Shown here: one piece after another, positions 21,902-34,200 of the stretch
Layout: every line of letters begins with the position of its first letter
How positions within the stretch are numbered: the stretch's first letter is position 1
Source: Tribonema minus
Taxonomy: Eukaryota; Sar; Xanthophyceae; Tribonematales; Tribonemataceae
Direction: 5' to 3'
DNA length: 64,000 nt
NCBI GenBank assembly: GCA_017506865.1
Contig: JAFCMP010000112.1
Coordinates: forward strand, 1,922,001 to 1,986,000
Notes under the pieces: model-generated
Told to the model about the DNA's origin: nothing
The model's database searches: none
The model's input: only the letters and a program-made list of their open reading frames with translations
Program-made: the position numbers and the translations under genes

Positions 21902-24548
21902 ATGAGGTGTCTGGCGCGCGTGGGACTGGTGGCATGCGCATGCGCGGCGCTGCTGCTGCAGGGGTGCGCGGCGCTGCTGGAATTCTCGCCCAAGCAGCTG
22001 GCGGAGTTTGACGGCGCGGCGCGCGAGGACAAGAAGATTTACGTTGCCGTCATGGGGCGCGTCTTTGACGTGAGCGACTCGGGCTACATGTACGGGCCGG
22101 GGGGGTCGTACTCAGGTGCGTGGGACGCTGTTGAAGCTGGGCAGTCCATTTTTTCCACCATCCGTACCGATGCAGTCGCAAACTGACAGTGATATTGAGG
22201 CACCCTCTGTAAGACATCAACTCAACAAGACTGAGCCGGTCTGAGTACGGAGGCAATGCACGCAAACACCACCTTCATACTCGGCGCACAAATAGATGCG
22301 CTTCATGCGTGTCGAGTCCACGGCCATGGCTGTGAGTTTCTCGGCACGCCATGGATTTGCTGGGCGCTGCTGCGCGAGGGCGTCTGCAAAGCAGCACAAA
22401 CAACGGCAACAGGCCCTGTGCAGCTGCAAAGGCCGTGTGACATCCCCGCGCCCGGCAGTCTGCACTGCTTGCGCCGAGTAGTCGTCGCTGCCACAGTGGT
22501 GCTGCCGCACTTAGCAAGAGCGCTGATGCGCGCGTCCACGATTGTTTTGTCGCGCCATCTATCATTCGCAGGGGGCTCATGTATGAAGTATGAGGTCAAG
22601 CGGCCGTGCACGGTAGCCCAGCGCGAACTCGCCTGCGCGCTGGACATCATGCCTGACAGCTCCTGAGCTCTGTGAACCGTTGCAGCGCGCTCGCGGCGTC
22701 AAGGTCCAATTGCCTCGGCGCAGCGTGGCTTCTTGTCGTCCTTCTCGCACTGTCGCACAGGAAATGGGCGCACGCTTAAGCCGTATAGAGCGAGGAATCC
22801 GCATTCCGCCAGCAGGCCTAGTGGCCGCCGAGCAGTTTGCATGCAAGGCTAGCTGCTGCAACTCTTGGCGCGGGCATGAAGGTTGCGGCGGTGGCTACGA
22901 TGCCTAGTGTTTTAAGGGTATCAGATTTTTGTGCTTGGTGAACACTGAGAAGCTTGACAGCAGCGCCCTCCCTTGGCAGCGTCACGGCGGGCTATGCCAA
23001 GCAGAGGCCAACGTATGTTGAGCTCCTACATCTCATCAGACGGTGTGATGGCAAAATGCAGATGTAAGCTGCTGCTCTACTGCTGGAACAGCTCCATAGT
23101 TCAACAGCAGCGAGACACGTGAAACGTGCCGGCTGCGTGTGCGCCAATTACCCCCCCCCCTCCCCCCCCTTGTCTACTTAAGTGCTCACACCCACATACA
23201 AGCGTCACCCGCACCCCCCCATACCACCCCCCGGTCGCAGTGCTTGCCGGCAAGGACGCCACGCTCGCGCTGGCCAAGATGGACATGTCGCCGAGCAGCT
23301 TCGACCCCAAGCAGCTGCGCGAGGGGCTGCGCTCCATGACGCCGGAGCACGTCGAGTCCGTCAAGGGCTGGGTCGGCATGCTCTCGGGGAAGTACGAGGT
23401 GCGCGCCCGCAGCAGCGCTCAACAGTGTCGCCATCTGATGCGCATAAACATTGTACTTCGTGCTGTTCGCGAACAGCATGCCTTGCTGTCGCGTTCACCG
23501 TGCCCGTTGAGGTTTGGGCGCAGCAGCACGTTCAGTCCGTCAAGGGCTGGGTCAGCGTGCTCTCGGGGAAGTACGAGGTGCGTGTGCGTCCACAGCAGCA
23601 GCGCTCCACATTTTTGCATGTGATGCGCATACACACTGAAATTTGTGCCGTTCACGAACAGCATGATTTGCTGTCGGTTCACCGTGCGCCGTTGAGTTTG
23701 GACGAAGCAGCACGTCGAGTCCGTCAAGGATTGGGTCGGCATGCTCTCGAGGAAGTATGAGGTGCGTGCCCACAGCAGCGGCTGCACAGCAGCGCTGCAC
23801 AGAGTCGTCATCTGATCCGCAGGAAACAGCGTTGATTCTGTTTTGTCAGTGAACTGCATGGTTTGCTGTCGCGTTGACTGCGCTCAAGGAGGCATGGGCG
23901 GTAGACCACAGTGCCTCGAGTGCGTGAAGGGCTGGGTCGGCATGCTCTTGGGGAAGGACGAGCTATGCGCGCATTCGCCGATTCACAGAGGCGTGCCGCA
24001 TAATATGCGGCGCATATCTTTCTATCCTCACTGTCACCGCGGCCCAGTGCTCTCTTTCGTGCCCATGCGACGGCTCAGAGAGCACAGCCAGCTGCTGCAC
24101 TCTCGCCAAATGGTACCAGTCACCAACTTAAGCAAAACTTCGACGTATACTACTCTGGCCGATACTGGCAACGACTTAACAGGGGCGCCATTTCATCTAT
24201 ATGTTGGCCGCCTGCAGGCACTGTTCACCGCAGCAGGAGGCATCATGTATTAAACTGCCCTCTGATGCCTGGCCAGGGTGCTGCACACTGGCTAAAAACC
24301 GATTCGCAGCGCGTCACTTGCGAGCGCTGACAACGCCGTCTACCCGTCCCTTTCCCCCGCGATCCACACACCCCCTGCGCGCCGCGTTGCCGCAGATCGT
24401 CGGACGTTACATTCCCGAGTTCTCCGATGACGACAAGGACGAGCCAGCCGTCGATGACAACGCATCGGACGCAACGGCTGAGGCCAGCGACGCCGCATCG
24501 GACGCAAGCGCTGAAGGCGCGGAGGCTGTGGTGACCGCAGAACTCTGA
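21902..24548 (+). CDS. Membrane-anchored cytochrome b5-like (MAPR) heme protein
   Basis: Belongs to the membrane-associated progesterone receptor component family, which binds heme and supports sterol or P450 metabolism in the ER (family knowledge). Exons 21902-22115, 23241-23398 and 24396-24548 join in phase to give 174 residues. Residues ~5-25 are a hydrophobic N-terminal anchor. The domain follows: LEFSPKQLAEFDG, IYVAVMGRVFDVS, then MYGPGGSYS|VLAGKDATLALAKMD across the first junction, including the Tyr residues that bind heme in the family. KYE|IVGRYIPEF crosses the second junction. The tail is acidic and Asp/Ala/Glu-rich. An in-frame upstream codon at 21803 is possible, but the 21902 ATG gives the expected short anchor. 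Intron 2 holds three extra copies of the end of exon 2, two of them usable as in-frame mini-exons. Confidence 0.9.
23351..23962 (+). repeat. Four copies of the MAPR exon-2 tail plus intron
   Basis: The end of exon 2 (23351-23398, encoding VESVKGWVGMLSGKYE) recurs at 23536-23577, 23711-23761 and about 23914-23962, each followed by related intron sequence; exon-end spacings are 179, 184 and 201. Copies 2 and 3 are preceded by AG (GTTCAG, GAAGCAG) and followed by GTGCGTG, and are 42 and 51 nt long in phase 0, so each could be spliced in, adding 14 or 17 residues. Copy 4 has lost the donor (GAGCTA). Confidence 0.9.
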
Positions 24549-24570
24549 TGAGCGCTGTGATGAGCTGCCA

Positions 24571-24625
24571 AACTTCAACAGTTGGGCTGCTCGCACATGC
24601 TGAACTTCAACAGTTGGGCTGCTCG
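24571..24625. repeat. 32-bp-period direct repeat in MAPR 3' region
   Basis: AACTTCAACAGTTGGGCTGC is repeated at 24571 and 24603, just after the MAPR stop codon, so it probably lies in the 3' UTR. Confidence 0.85.
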
Positions 24626-24836
24626 TATGCTGTGTAGCGTAGTGCGGCCACGGTGGTGCCCTCTAGGCGGGGCTCCAGTGGCGATTTTGCGTTTGTGTTG
24701 TTGTAGCTCTCGTCTTTTCGTGTACGCGACCTGTATTCCGGTTTGGGGTATTTGTCGTTGCGCGCACGTTGTCTGTTCTAGTGTGCAGCCAAGTTGCTGT
24801 TTTTGGACCTTCAGTAAAGCACACATCAGAGCCCTT

Positions 24837-27330
24837 GCTGCTTGACCTCACTTTCTCGTGCTTCGCTCCTCTTTCGCTGCCATGATCTCCCCCTTTGCGT
24901 GTGTCGCGATGCACCAGCAATACGTCAAAGCGTATGACCGCCTTATCAAGCTTTGGCACCGCCACCGCTGCCGAAACATGTCTGTGAGCGTTGCCATCAT
25001 TGTTGAGAATGCTCATTATTGTGTTTGACAACGCGGACGATTAACGCCATGTCTGTCAGTGCGAATTTATGCAATGCCCTCCGTTGCGTGCATGCAGAGC
25101 GTGTCACGTACAGATAGGTGTCAGATGTTGATTTTGTGCCTTGGTGGTAATTTGCTTCTCAAACTTGAAGGATGCAAGCATTTAACTAGGCCGTGCTGCT
25201 GATTGTGTGCCTTGGTGTGCATCTTCTTATCAAACTGTGCATGCTTCCGACTAGGCCAGCAGCACAGCATACAGTGCCCATTGGCGAAAGGTGTTTCATG
25301 GAGGAGGGAGTTTTGCGACTGGACCTCAAAGGCTGTGGGGCTTATGATTCCGAAGGTGCCAAGGCGCTCGTCGATGATGTGCTTTGCCCGTCCCCCATTT
25401 TGACACTGCATCCTACGAAGGCCTGTGCATGGATCACGGACCAACAATTTCAGCTGGTGCATGCATGCTTGCATGCAGAAGCAAGGAGAGCAAACCATAT
25501 CGTATAACACATGTTGGGCCTATCAGCTTTGCCGAAAGCTTCAATACCTTATCCGATTACGTGCAAGAGGGCAACATGAAGTTGCGCATCATCGGTGTTG
25601 ACCACGATGACGCTTTACAATTGGGTAGCACTCGTTGTCGCTGGCGCGATCTGGTGGGGGTGGACCTCGCTCTTGCTGATGCAAGATCGCAACGTCGAAG
25701 CGACCCATTCAAGAAGGTGAGCGCCCGCCACACCACTGAGTGCAGCATGATTTATCACACGTTTATGGGCTGATTGGTGCTTGTTACGTTTGATCTGAAA
25801 GGAGCACTAACTGTGTGCTGTGTCTGCATCTGCATCGTGCAGCACCTCCAACGCCTTGGAGATTGAGTGGAGGGCTTATGCGTCACTGTGCTTCAACTGG
25901 TGGCGACTGCGGCGTTTGCTATCTCCATTTCCTCTGGATCTGGCGGCAACCAGTAGGTGGCGGAAGGGAGAGCCGAGCACGTGATGCTTGGCAGAAGGAT
26001 CAGCAGCTACAGCACCAGCCTGAGCCGCCCCATGACCCTGCTGTTGCTGCTGCGCATCACGTGCTCTCTTCTCCCTTCCGCTGCCTATTGGTTGCCGGAT
26101 CAGGGAAAGAAAATGTAAATTGCAATCCCGCAGTAGCCACCAGTCGGAGCACAATGATGCATAAGCCCTCCACTCGATCTACGAGGCGTTGGAGCAGGTC
26201 GGTGCTGCACGATGCAGATGTAGACACACAGGAGTGCTCCTGTCGAGATCAAACGAGATGAGCACCGGCCAGCCCCATCCATGCGTAATAAACTTTGCCG
26301 CACAGGTGTCCGGGGCGCTATTCAATTGCATAGCGTCGTCGTGGTCAACACTGACGATGTAAGCCAGTTTTTTAAAGCCAGGCACCTACTTTCTCCTTTT
26401 AGGCTTCAAGCTTGAAGTTGAAGTGGTCGTTCAGCGTTCCTGCACAGCCGAGGCCTCAGGATGCAGGCTGAAACGGGGGGCGGGCAAAGTAAACCGTCCG
26501 CGTCCGCGAGCGCTTTGGCACATAAGGGAAGCCCCGCAGCCGTCGAGGAGGTCCAGTTGTAACATTCACTCAATTCATCAAACGCCTTTTGCCAACTGCT
26601 CTGTTGCTTGGCCTATGGCTTGCACATTCTGATAAGCAGACGGACACCAAGACACAAAATCAGCAGCATGGTTCAGTTGAGAAGGCTTGATTCATTTGAA
26701 AGGCAGATACCACCAAGGCACAAAATCAACATCTCATCTGACTTCTCACCTTCTGTATGTGACATGCGCTCTGCATTCACGCGACAGAGGACATCGCGAA
26801 ACTTCGCGCAGACAGCAAGACATTGCAATCCTCCGCGCTGTCGAACAGATGGTGCTCACTCTCAACATTGATGACAACACTCAGCGGCATATTTCGGCAC
26901 TCTCAGAGTGGGCCCACTGGGTGCATGAGTGGTCTAGTCTTAAAAAGATCACAGCTAAAAACATCTCAGGTCTGATTGAAGTTGTGCAAACAAAAAATGG
27001 GGATCCTAAGCAGTCACTGGCCATTATTCCACCAGATGTGCATCGTGAACAATCCGCCGGCAGCGACAGGCGCGATGCAGCGGTCGACGAGCGTTCAAAG
27101 TTTGCGCACAACAGCAGCCAACTTCCAGGGAGGTCCTCGCCTTCCAAGAACCTCCAAGAATCCTTGATACGTCATTCCACAGGGTGTGCATTCTGCATGC
27201 TGCTTGAGACCACTTTCTCTTGCTTCGCTCCTGTTCCGCTGCCATGATGTCACCCTTGTGCGTGTCATGCTGCACAATGTTCCAGCAATTCGTCGATGCG
27301 CGTGTATGCCTCATCAAGCCTGTGAGACTC
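24837..27330. repeat. 1.9-kb imperfect palindrome flanked by direct repeats
   Basis: An inverted repeat spans about 24969-26899 with almost no spacer, centred near 25930-26030. Paired landmarks: TGCCGAAA (24969) with TTTCGGCA (26891-26898); GATGTTGATTTTGTGCC (25124) with its complement at 26707-26741; GTGTTGACCACGATGACGCT (25595) with complement at 26332-26351; TGCATCTGCATCGTGCAGC (25825) with complement at 26201-26226; GAGCACGTGATGC near 25975 with GCATCACGTGCTC near 26056. Arms differ by substitutions and indels. Outside it, about 120 bases beginning near 24837 (ACTTTCTCGTGCTTCGCTCC) recur as a direct repeat near 27210. This resembles a foldback element or an inverted duplication of a decayed element. 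No intact transposase frame is visible. Confidence 0.8.
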
Positions 27331-29511
27331 GCACAATGCTGTGCACGGATGTGCTGGTGCACTGGCAACACGTCAATGCGCTCATGTGCATCATGCAGGC
27401 CCGCTACAGCAGGTACTACTAGTAGATGTGCAGAACATGCTTGATTGCGCACAAGCGTCGGGTGTCTGCTGGTGCACCAGTTCATCAAGCTGGATGCTGT
27501 GAGCGTCGCTACTGTACTGTGTCAATGTCACTGCTAGGTTGGTATTTATAAGGCGTGGCCACGCTCCGCCTTCTTTTGACTGTGTTACAAGTAACAGATG
27601 CCTGCTGCACTTCAGCCACACCCATGTGCTGGGGTTGTTTGAGATTGTGTACAGGGCTTCATGTCTCTTGCAGCTTGAACAGTACGTGCTCAAAATTGAC
27701 AAGTCATCATCTACTGCATTTTGGACACGCCCTGCTCTCTGCAGTTGCATCGGAGGCGCTGATTGACACTGCAATAAGTATCATTCCTCGCGTGCATACG
27801 CGTGACAAGCGGCGATGTCATGCGTCACAAGCCTGTTGACTGCCCATGTGAGGCGAGAAATCCTGACAACACTTCTGACTCAGTCAGACCTCCAATGATT
27901 TGCCTTTCAAGGATGAGCTCAGCCACAAGCACTGATGTGCGTCCTACACCAGCGCTCAACGAATGTGATCGCATCATGGGCACTGGCACGGGGGGGCTAC
28001 TGGCAGGGGCGCAACAATTGAGCACTGATGCACACATGGCATTCATGCAACTAGGCGTACGTGAGTCCGTTCAGCAGTTACGGATGCAACATTATCTCGC
28101 CACGAGCTGAGAATGAGAGCACTTCTTTCACGAAGTGCTATTGCATGGCAGACTCGGAGCATGCTCAGAGAGCCGTAGGCATCATGATTGCCGCGGGTCT
28201 CGCGTATCAGATGCAGTTAGAATGCCATGGCGCTGCCGCGGCGGTCCGTGCGCCCCACAATATTTACAATGTGGACTGTGACGCATGCTAACATGTTGCA
28301 ATAATAATCAGCTGGCGAGAGCTCATACATTACACAACGTCCCTCACACCTGTAAAGAAAAGTGCTAGGTGATGCGTACTGCACGATCGCTGTGCGGATG
28401 GCTAAACAGGCAAGCACCAAGCCAAGCAGCCACGCACTTGCTGTGTTCTGTGCAACACGCTTTTTTGACATGACGTTACATCATCATCTGTATTGGTGAA
28501 TTTATCAAATGTGCCCCCACACACAGTCCCCCAAAATGAAGGACTCAGAGGCTACGTCACAACAATTTTCGCATTGATGAACAATTGCCGGCTCTTTGCG
28601 CTTCACACATCACCATCTCGTTTTGTGTGCGCGCATGCCGAAACCACTCACGTGCTGGCGGACATGTGCCCGGAGACCATATAATGTGTTCGCATCAACA
28701 GTAGAAAAAATCCGATGCCTGGTGCAATAATGCACAAGATTATGTAGAGAGAAACATCTCTCTCTCTCTCTTCACATCCTGACGTGTCGTATTGTCTGTG
28801 GTGCACACAAGCGTACATGCTCAGGCTGGCGTACATGGGTCAGACATTGTTGTACGCAAAACGCAGTGCCTTCGTGTACGGGGGTCACTCGGATGGCGGA
28901 GTGTACATGTATATGGCCCATGATAAACATTTGCAGGCGCCAGCTGCTCCTCATATGAATGCCTAGCCTAGATGTAATGCCATCGCATGGCGGCGCATCG
29001 CCAGCTCAATCACATGGCGCTGCGGCGAACTTGCTGTGCATGACAAGTACACTGAATGTCACAGATGCGGCCATGTAAGCGGTGAATGCGCCTTCAAACC
29101 ATAGAGGCACACTGTTGTGACGGGCGGCGCAGTGAGGCTGCACGCATATGACAGGCAATAACTTGGTTTTGTGTGCTGTATTGTAAGGACGTGCACTGCT
29201 GCAGCGAGCAACTCGAGCTGTCATCACGGCAGCTTGTTTCTTTACAGCTGTCAGCCAGCAAACCAGCAGCACTCCGTTTTATGCGCCTCAGCCTTGATGA
29301 GGTCAGCACACGATGTGCGACATGGCGGCGTGCTTGCATTTGAAGCAAAGCCCACTACAGGCCCGCAACAAGGTGCCTCCCCTTGTGCCGCTCCGCATCA
29401 CCTGTGACGCTCCTCGCTGCAGCACGCCTTCTCCTAGGCGCCGGTTGCCTGCCCCCCGCTGAGCAGCAGTTTTTGCACCACAGCTGCTCGTGTGGATTAC
29501 GGCAGCCTAGC
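27331..29511. other. Gene-poor, probable mobile-element debris
   Basis: Near-balanced composition and no frame with a recognisable domain. A minus-strand ATG at 28471 opens an 84-codon frame with a hydrophobic N-terminus (ASAWLLGLVLACLAI) and an acceptor-like TTTCTTTACAG inside it, but nothing supports it further. A short TC run is at about 28757-28772. Confidence 0.4.
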
Positions 29512-29990
29512 TCACCGGTCAGGAGGGAAGAAGAGTCCTCCTGCAATAGGTGCAATGTCGCGTCCTTCAGGACGAGGCGACAGTTGCCCGTGATCAGCTT
29601 CCTGTTGCTGCCGATTTTCAGGTGCCCGGCGCTCTCGCCTGTCGCCAGTTGATCGCCGCCACATCAGGTATGACACGCAGGCGGACATCAGGATCACAGC
29701 CGCTGTCAGAATGAGCACGTTGTGCCCTTGCTCCCTGGCCCTCTGCCCTATCTCCTTCAGGCGCACAAGTACTGGCTGTGTTGCGGGCAGCGACGGCAGG
29801 AGACGAGCAGGCAAGGTGCCGTGAGACTGCATAGTATCAGAGCATGCCATGCAAACGGAGTCTCTGCGACACTTACGTCGAGCAGCAGCCCAGGTGGCAT
29901 CAGCCTGAAAAACAGCAGCAGGAGCTGAGCCCCCAAGCACCACCAGATCATGCCAAATGCCAGCAACGCCATCCACTCCTGCGGCATCAT
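29512..29990 (-). CDS. Unrecognised small protein with two membrane spans
   Basis: Exons 29990-29877 and 29775-29512 join in phase 0 (donor GAC|GTAAGTG, acceptor CAACACAG|CCA), giving ~125 residues. Both predicted spans are clear: WMALLAFGMIWWCLGAQLLL in exon 1, and VLILTAAVILMSACVSYLMW in exon 2, followed by WRRSTGDRRERRAP, so the basic flank is probably cytosolic. A charged loop (RLKEIGQRAREQG) separates the spans. The frame is open upstream of the two adjacent ATGs at 29990 and 29987 as far as 30062, so an earlier exon is possible. The end is ambiguous: the TGA at 29512 lies inside a good donor (CG|GTGAGC), so the protein may continue. No known family recognised. It is divergent from the membrane protein at 31253. 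Confidence 0.55.
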
Positions 29991-31252
29991 AGTGCAGTCA
30001 GTGCACGGACTGCGAGCGTAATCAAACGGCCGAGCTGCCTCGTGTCTCTGATCAGCGATCACCTCTCTGCTTTCGTAGATCTCCCTCTTGAAGTTGAAGT
30101 TTGGGGAGGTGTGTGAGAATGCGCGTGCATACTAATAGTATTTGCTATACGCAGCGTAGTGGATGGGCTTGACAGTGTACCTATTGTCACTACAAGGGAT
30201 CTGCAGTTTCGATGATGACTGTTGCGTCATGCAGGCCAGAAGCATCGGGTTGTCGCATTATTGAATCTGGTTTTTGTCGAGCCCTGAGCGAGATCACCAA
30301 AAAGGACACAGACAGCTTTGAGGCAACCCAGCAAAATTGGTGTTGACCACATTGAGTGATCTTGCGCAGACACTGGACACATCAGAGGCCACAATGAGCT
30401 GTCATACTCAGAATGCCAGGCGCCATGCCATGTCATTGAGTGAATGCAAGCCACCAACGAGCTGGCACTGAACTACTGGATACACAACCCAAGGTCGGTC
30501 GTCGTCATCATGTGCTCAGCTGGCGGCAGTGCAGGCTCAGCAGGGTTGGTCACACAGGGCCCTCTCTCTACATCGAAATTGATCAGTGCCTGCGACGCCA
30601 CGCAACTGAGTCGGTTCAATGACATGTTCAAGTTGTCAATGTAATTGCAGATGGAATTTCTTGAACAAACGGAGAATGCAGTGAATCACTGACATGGCAT
30701 GATATGACTTTGCGCTACAGGTGTTTGCTCACTTGCGACACCACGCTGTAGGTTGAAGCTGCATTTGAAAGCAACATCTACAAACCGTGCACATGGCATG
30801 ACGCAACCGCACAAATGGCTAAACAACAACACATGGTTAACCATTGCGGCCGCATGCGGGCACAGTACGTCTTTACTGTGCATGTAATATTATGATTTTT
30901 GCGTGGAACATGTTTGGTGCAGCTTCACATCATGCGTCAAATTGAGCACCATCATGGTGCAGTCAGCGACCTTGCTGTTCTGCTGCTAGGCTACAATACA
31001 CCGCACGATGACACAAAGCAAAGAGATGCAGCACTGAAACACCACATCATCACACACACCACATCAGGTTTAATCACCTTCAAGATTGCTTTTCACCGAG
31101 CCAAGATCTGCGGCCAGAAAATGTAACCGACACGATGCAACCGAATGCAACCGACAAAATTCAGGTTTTCACACACACACACACACGTGATCTACACACA
31201 GAGAGACAGTTGCTTTGCGAGAGAGAGAGACAAGTAGGGGATCAAACACATC
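29991..31252. other. Divergent intergenic region
   Basis: Separates the minus-strand two-span protein from the plus-strand gene at 31253, so promoters of both should be here. It contains TTGAAGTTGAAG (about 30088), an (AC)n run at about 31171-31186 and a (GA)n run at about 31219-31230 just ahead of the ATG at 31253. No coding frame is supported. Confidence 0.45.
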
Positions 31253-34200
31253 ATGCCGCCTGCGGCTGCAGCGGACGCGCAGCAGCAGCGCTACTGGGTC
31301 ACCGTAGTGCTGCTGCTGCTTTCCGCTCTGGGCCTCTGGTTGATGCACTTGATGATGGTCGACATTGACGCACATTGGGCAGAGCAGTACAGGCGCCAGT
31401 ACCTCGAGGTCGCTAGCCCTGTTATTGCCGAGTGCCAGAGGGGCGTATTGGGCTGGCTCTGCAAGGCCCAGCGCCTACTTACGACAGGCAGCCATGGCGT
31501 TAGGTGTGTACATGGTGTTGCTTGCTGCTGTCGTCGCCGCTGCTGCACAGGACACTGCTGCACAGTATCTGAGAAAGGTACTAACTCACCGCGTTTACCT
31601 ATGGATCTGCTCTTCTCTCCCTCGCAGCTTGCCCCCCTCGCCACCACCAATGACCGAGGCGGAATTCATAGCTCAGCAGTACCACGACTTCGTCATGGAG
31701 TCCTGGAAGCCTGTGGCCATGCGCTTTGTAGTGATGGTTCTGCTGCCCTTTGTGATTGAGTGGTGCAAGGGCTGGTACACAAAGTCGCACAATGGCAAGG
31801 CGAAGGATGCTGCAGCCCCTGCTGCGCCGGCAGCAGCAGCAGCAGCAGCAGCGGCGGCGGCGGCGATTGTTCCTGCTGCCAGGCCGGCAGGGATGCCCGA
31901 CCAGGCCCTCCTCATCGGCCTGATGCACGCGGTCTCCTGCGCGCACCCGGCGGCCACGGGCGCCATCGCCGCCGCCGCCAGCGGCAATGTCCAGGGCCTC
32001 CTGCACCTGATCGCTGCCGTGTCGGAGATGCAGGGCGGTGGCGCTGCTCAGCTCATTGCCGCGGCAGCGACCATCGCCTTCAGGGTGCAGGCGGACATTG
32101 ACGACGGCGTCATCACCGTGCGCAGCGTGCCGCTGACTGCACAAGAGATACGTAGCTACAGGTACAGGGCGCTGTGCGCTGCGGGCCGCGCCGTGCGGCT
32201 CTGCGCCGCCGCGCAGCTCAAGCAGCGCCGCCTCGCGCGCGTGCGGCGCGTGGTGCTGCGCATCTGGCTGCGCAATGCGCACTACAGCGCCACTTTCAAG
32301 CGGATAGCAGCTGGGCCTGCGGAAAAGGCAGCAGCGGCGGCGCGGCTCGCCCCGATGCTGCGCCGCCTCTGGCGCTGCGCCGCCGATGCCGCTGGCCTTC
32401 GCAAGCACGTCCGCTTTGCGCCGCCGCTGGTGACTGCCCTCGGCGACGGCGGCAGTGGTGGCGGCAGCACCTGCACTCCAGCAGCGTCTACTGGCGGCAG
32501 CGGCGCGGCAGCGCTCGACGGCATCATGACCATGGCGATGCTCAGCGATGAAGCGCGCGCGGCGGTGGACGCTGCCTCCTGCCGCGCCGCGCGCAGCGTC
32601 GAGCCCGCATTGTATGCGCTGCTGGCGGCGCTCAAGGCGTTCGGGGCGCGCTGCGAGGGCGCCATCCGTGAGCGCGCGCTGGAGTCCGCCGCCGACCACG
32701 TCGCCGCGCGGCGCGTGCTGGCGGCGCTGCGCCTTCTGGACGCGCAGGCGGTGGAGCTGGAGCGCCGCCAGAGGGCGCACGTCGCGTGGGACGCCCTCGT
32801 CAAGCACGCGTACCGGCGCGTTGCCGAGGGCGCGCGCCACGACTGGCTGGAGGCGCAGGAGGGCGCACCCGCCGCCGCTGCCGCCGGTCCCGACGCGCTG
32901 CGTGCCTTCTATGCACGCGCCTCGGCGGAGTTCGTGGCGTACGTCGAAGCGCAGGCGGCGGCGTTCGCGGCGCGCGACGGCGTGCGCGAGGCGCGCGCCT
33001 TGTGGGAGAACACCAAGGGCATTTGGAAGTACTACCAGCTGGAGTCCATCAGCCAGTGGACACCGCTGCGGAGCTTTTACGCGCAGGCGGTGGTAGGTCT
33101 CTGCCTTGCGCCCATTGCCGACGGCGGCCCCTCCACCAATGCGGAGTGGTTCTACGGAGGTGAGCGCCCACGTTTCATGACCCGCCACCGCATGGCGTGG
33201 CTCGAGGCCATCATTGGCGTGGACGGCACAGTGCCGGCGATGGCGCCGCTGCCATCTGCGGAGGTGGCGGCGGCGGCGCCGGCAGCGGCGGCGGAGGCGG
33301 AGATGGCGGCGGAGATGGCGGCACCGGAGGCGGCGGCGGCGGAGGCAGAGGCGGCGGCGGCGGCGGCGACGGAGCCAGCTGCGTTTCGTGGACCGGCTGC
33401 GGCTCCACGAGCGTTGGCGGCGGCAGCAGCGACGGCCACAGCGAGGGTGCCAGCCGTGCTGCGCAGATGCTGGGGTGCAGCGTGCGGCGCGGCAAGGGGC
33501 GCTGCGGCTGTTGCGGTTGCCGCGGAGGCTTGCATGTGAGTTATGCAGCACAAGACAGCGCAGCCGCAGCCCCGTCAACGATCAGCAACAGCCTCGTAAT
33601 ATCTGCTGCGCTGGCAGCACCGCATCATGCAGTGGCGTGACGGTGCTGCTGTGGCGTACAGCATTGCTCTCTCAATGACCGCGCTGCGGCAGCGACGGCG
33701 GAGGGAGCGTCTTCGTCGTCCGCGGCGGCGGCGGCGGCGGTGGTGGCAGCGGCGGCGGCAGCGGCGGCGGCGGTGGCTGCGGCGGCGACGGCAGCAGCGT
33801 GCACATTCCAGCGCCGAGGCAGCAGGAGCAACCTTCAAGCACCGCTGCTGACGCGGCTGCGGGCGCCGGCGACCAGCGCGGTGCGGCTGCTTGCGCCCGC
33901 GCAGCATGGCGGAGCTGGGAGGAGGCCGCGCAGCGCCACTCCTTTATTACAGTGACGGCGGCTGCTGTGCTGGTGGTCGCAGCGGCGGCGGCGACCGGGC
34001 GGCGGCGGCGTCCCCGCCGCCAGCATTCAGCAGCGGCGAGCGGCACGTCAACCAGCGGCGGCGCCAGTCATGCCAGCAGCGGCGATGGGGGCCACGGCTC
34101 CCACTTTGCGCTCTACAGAGCCTGCCGCACTGGCTCGCCAGAGGAGTGCTCGGCAGCCTTTGCAATGGCCGCGGAGGCAGCGAGGCAGCACAACAAGATG

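Noticed and set aside
28751..28772. TC microsatellite as a promoter element
   Set aside because: No gene start nearby and simple repeats are common in this gene-poor stretch.
31599..33578. 659-codon minus-strand open frame
   Set aside because: It mirrors the long plus-strand exon in GC-rich sequence, is almost entirely Arg/His, and has no domain or splice logic. The plus-strand reading joins flanking exons in phase.
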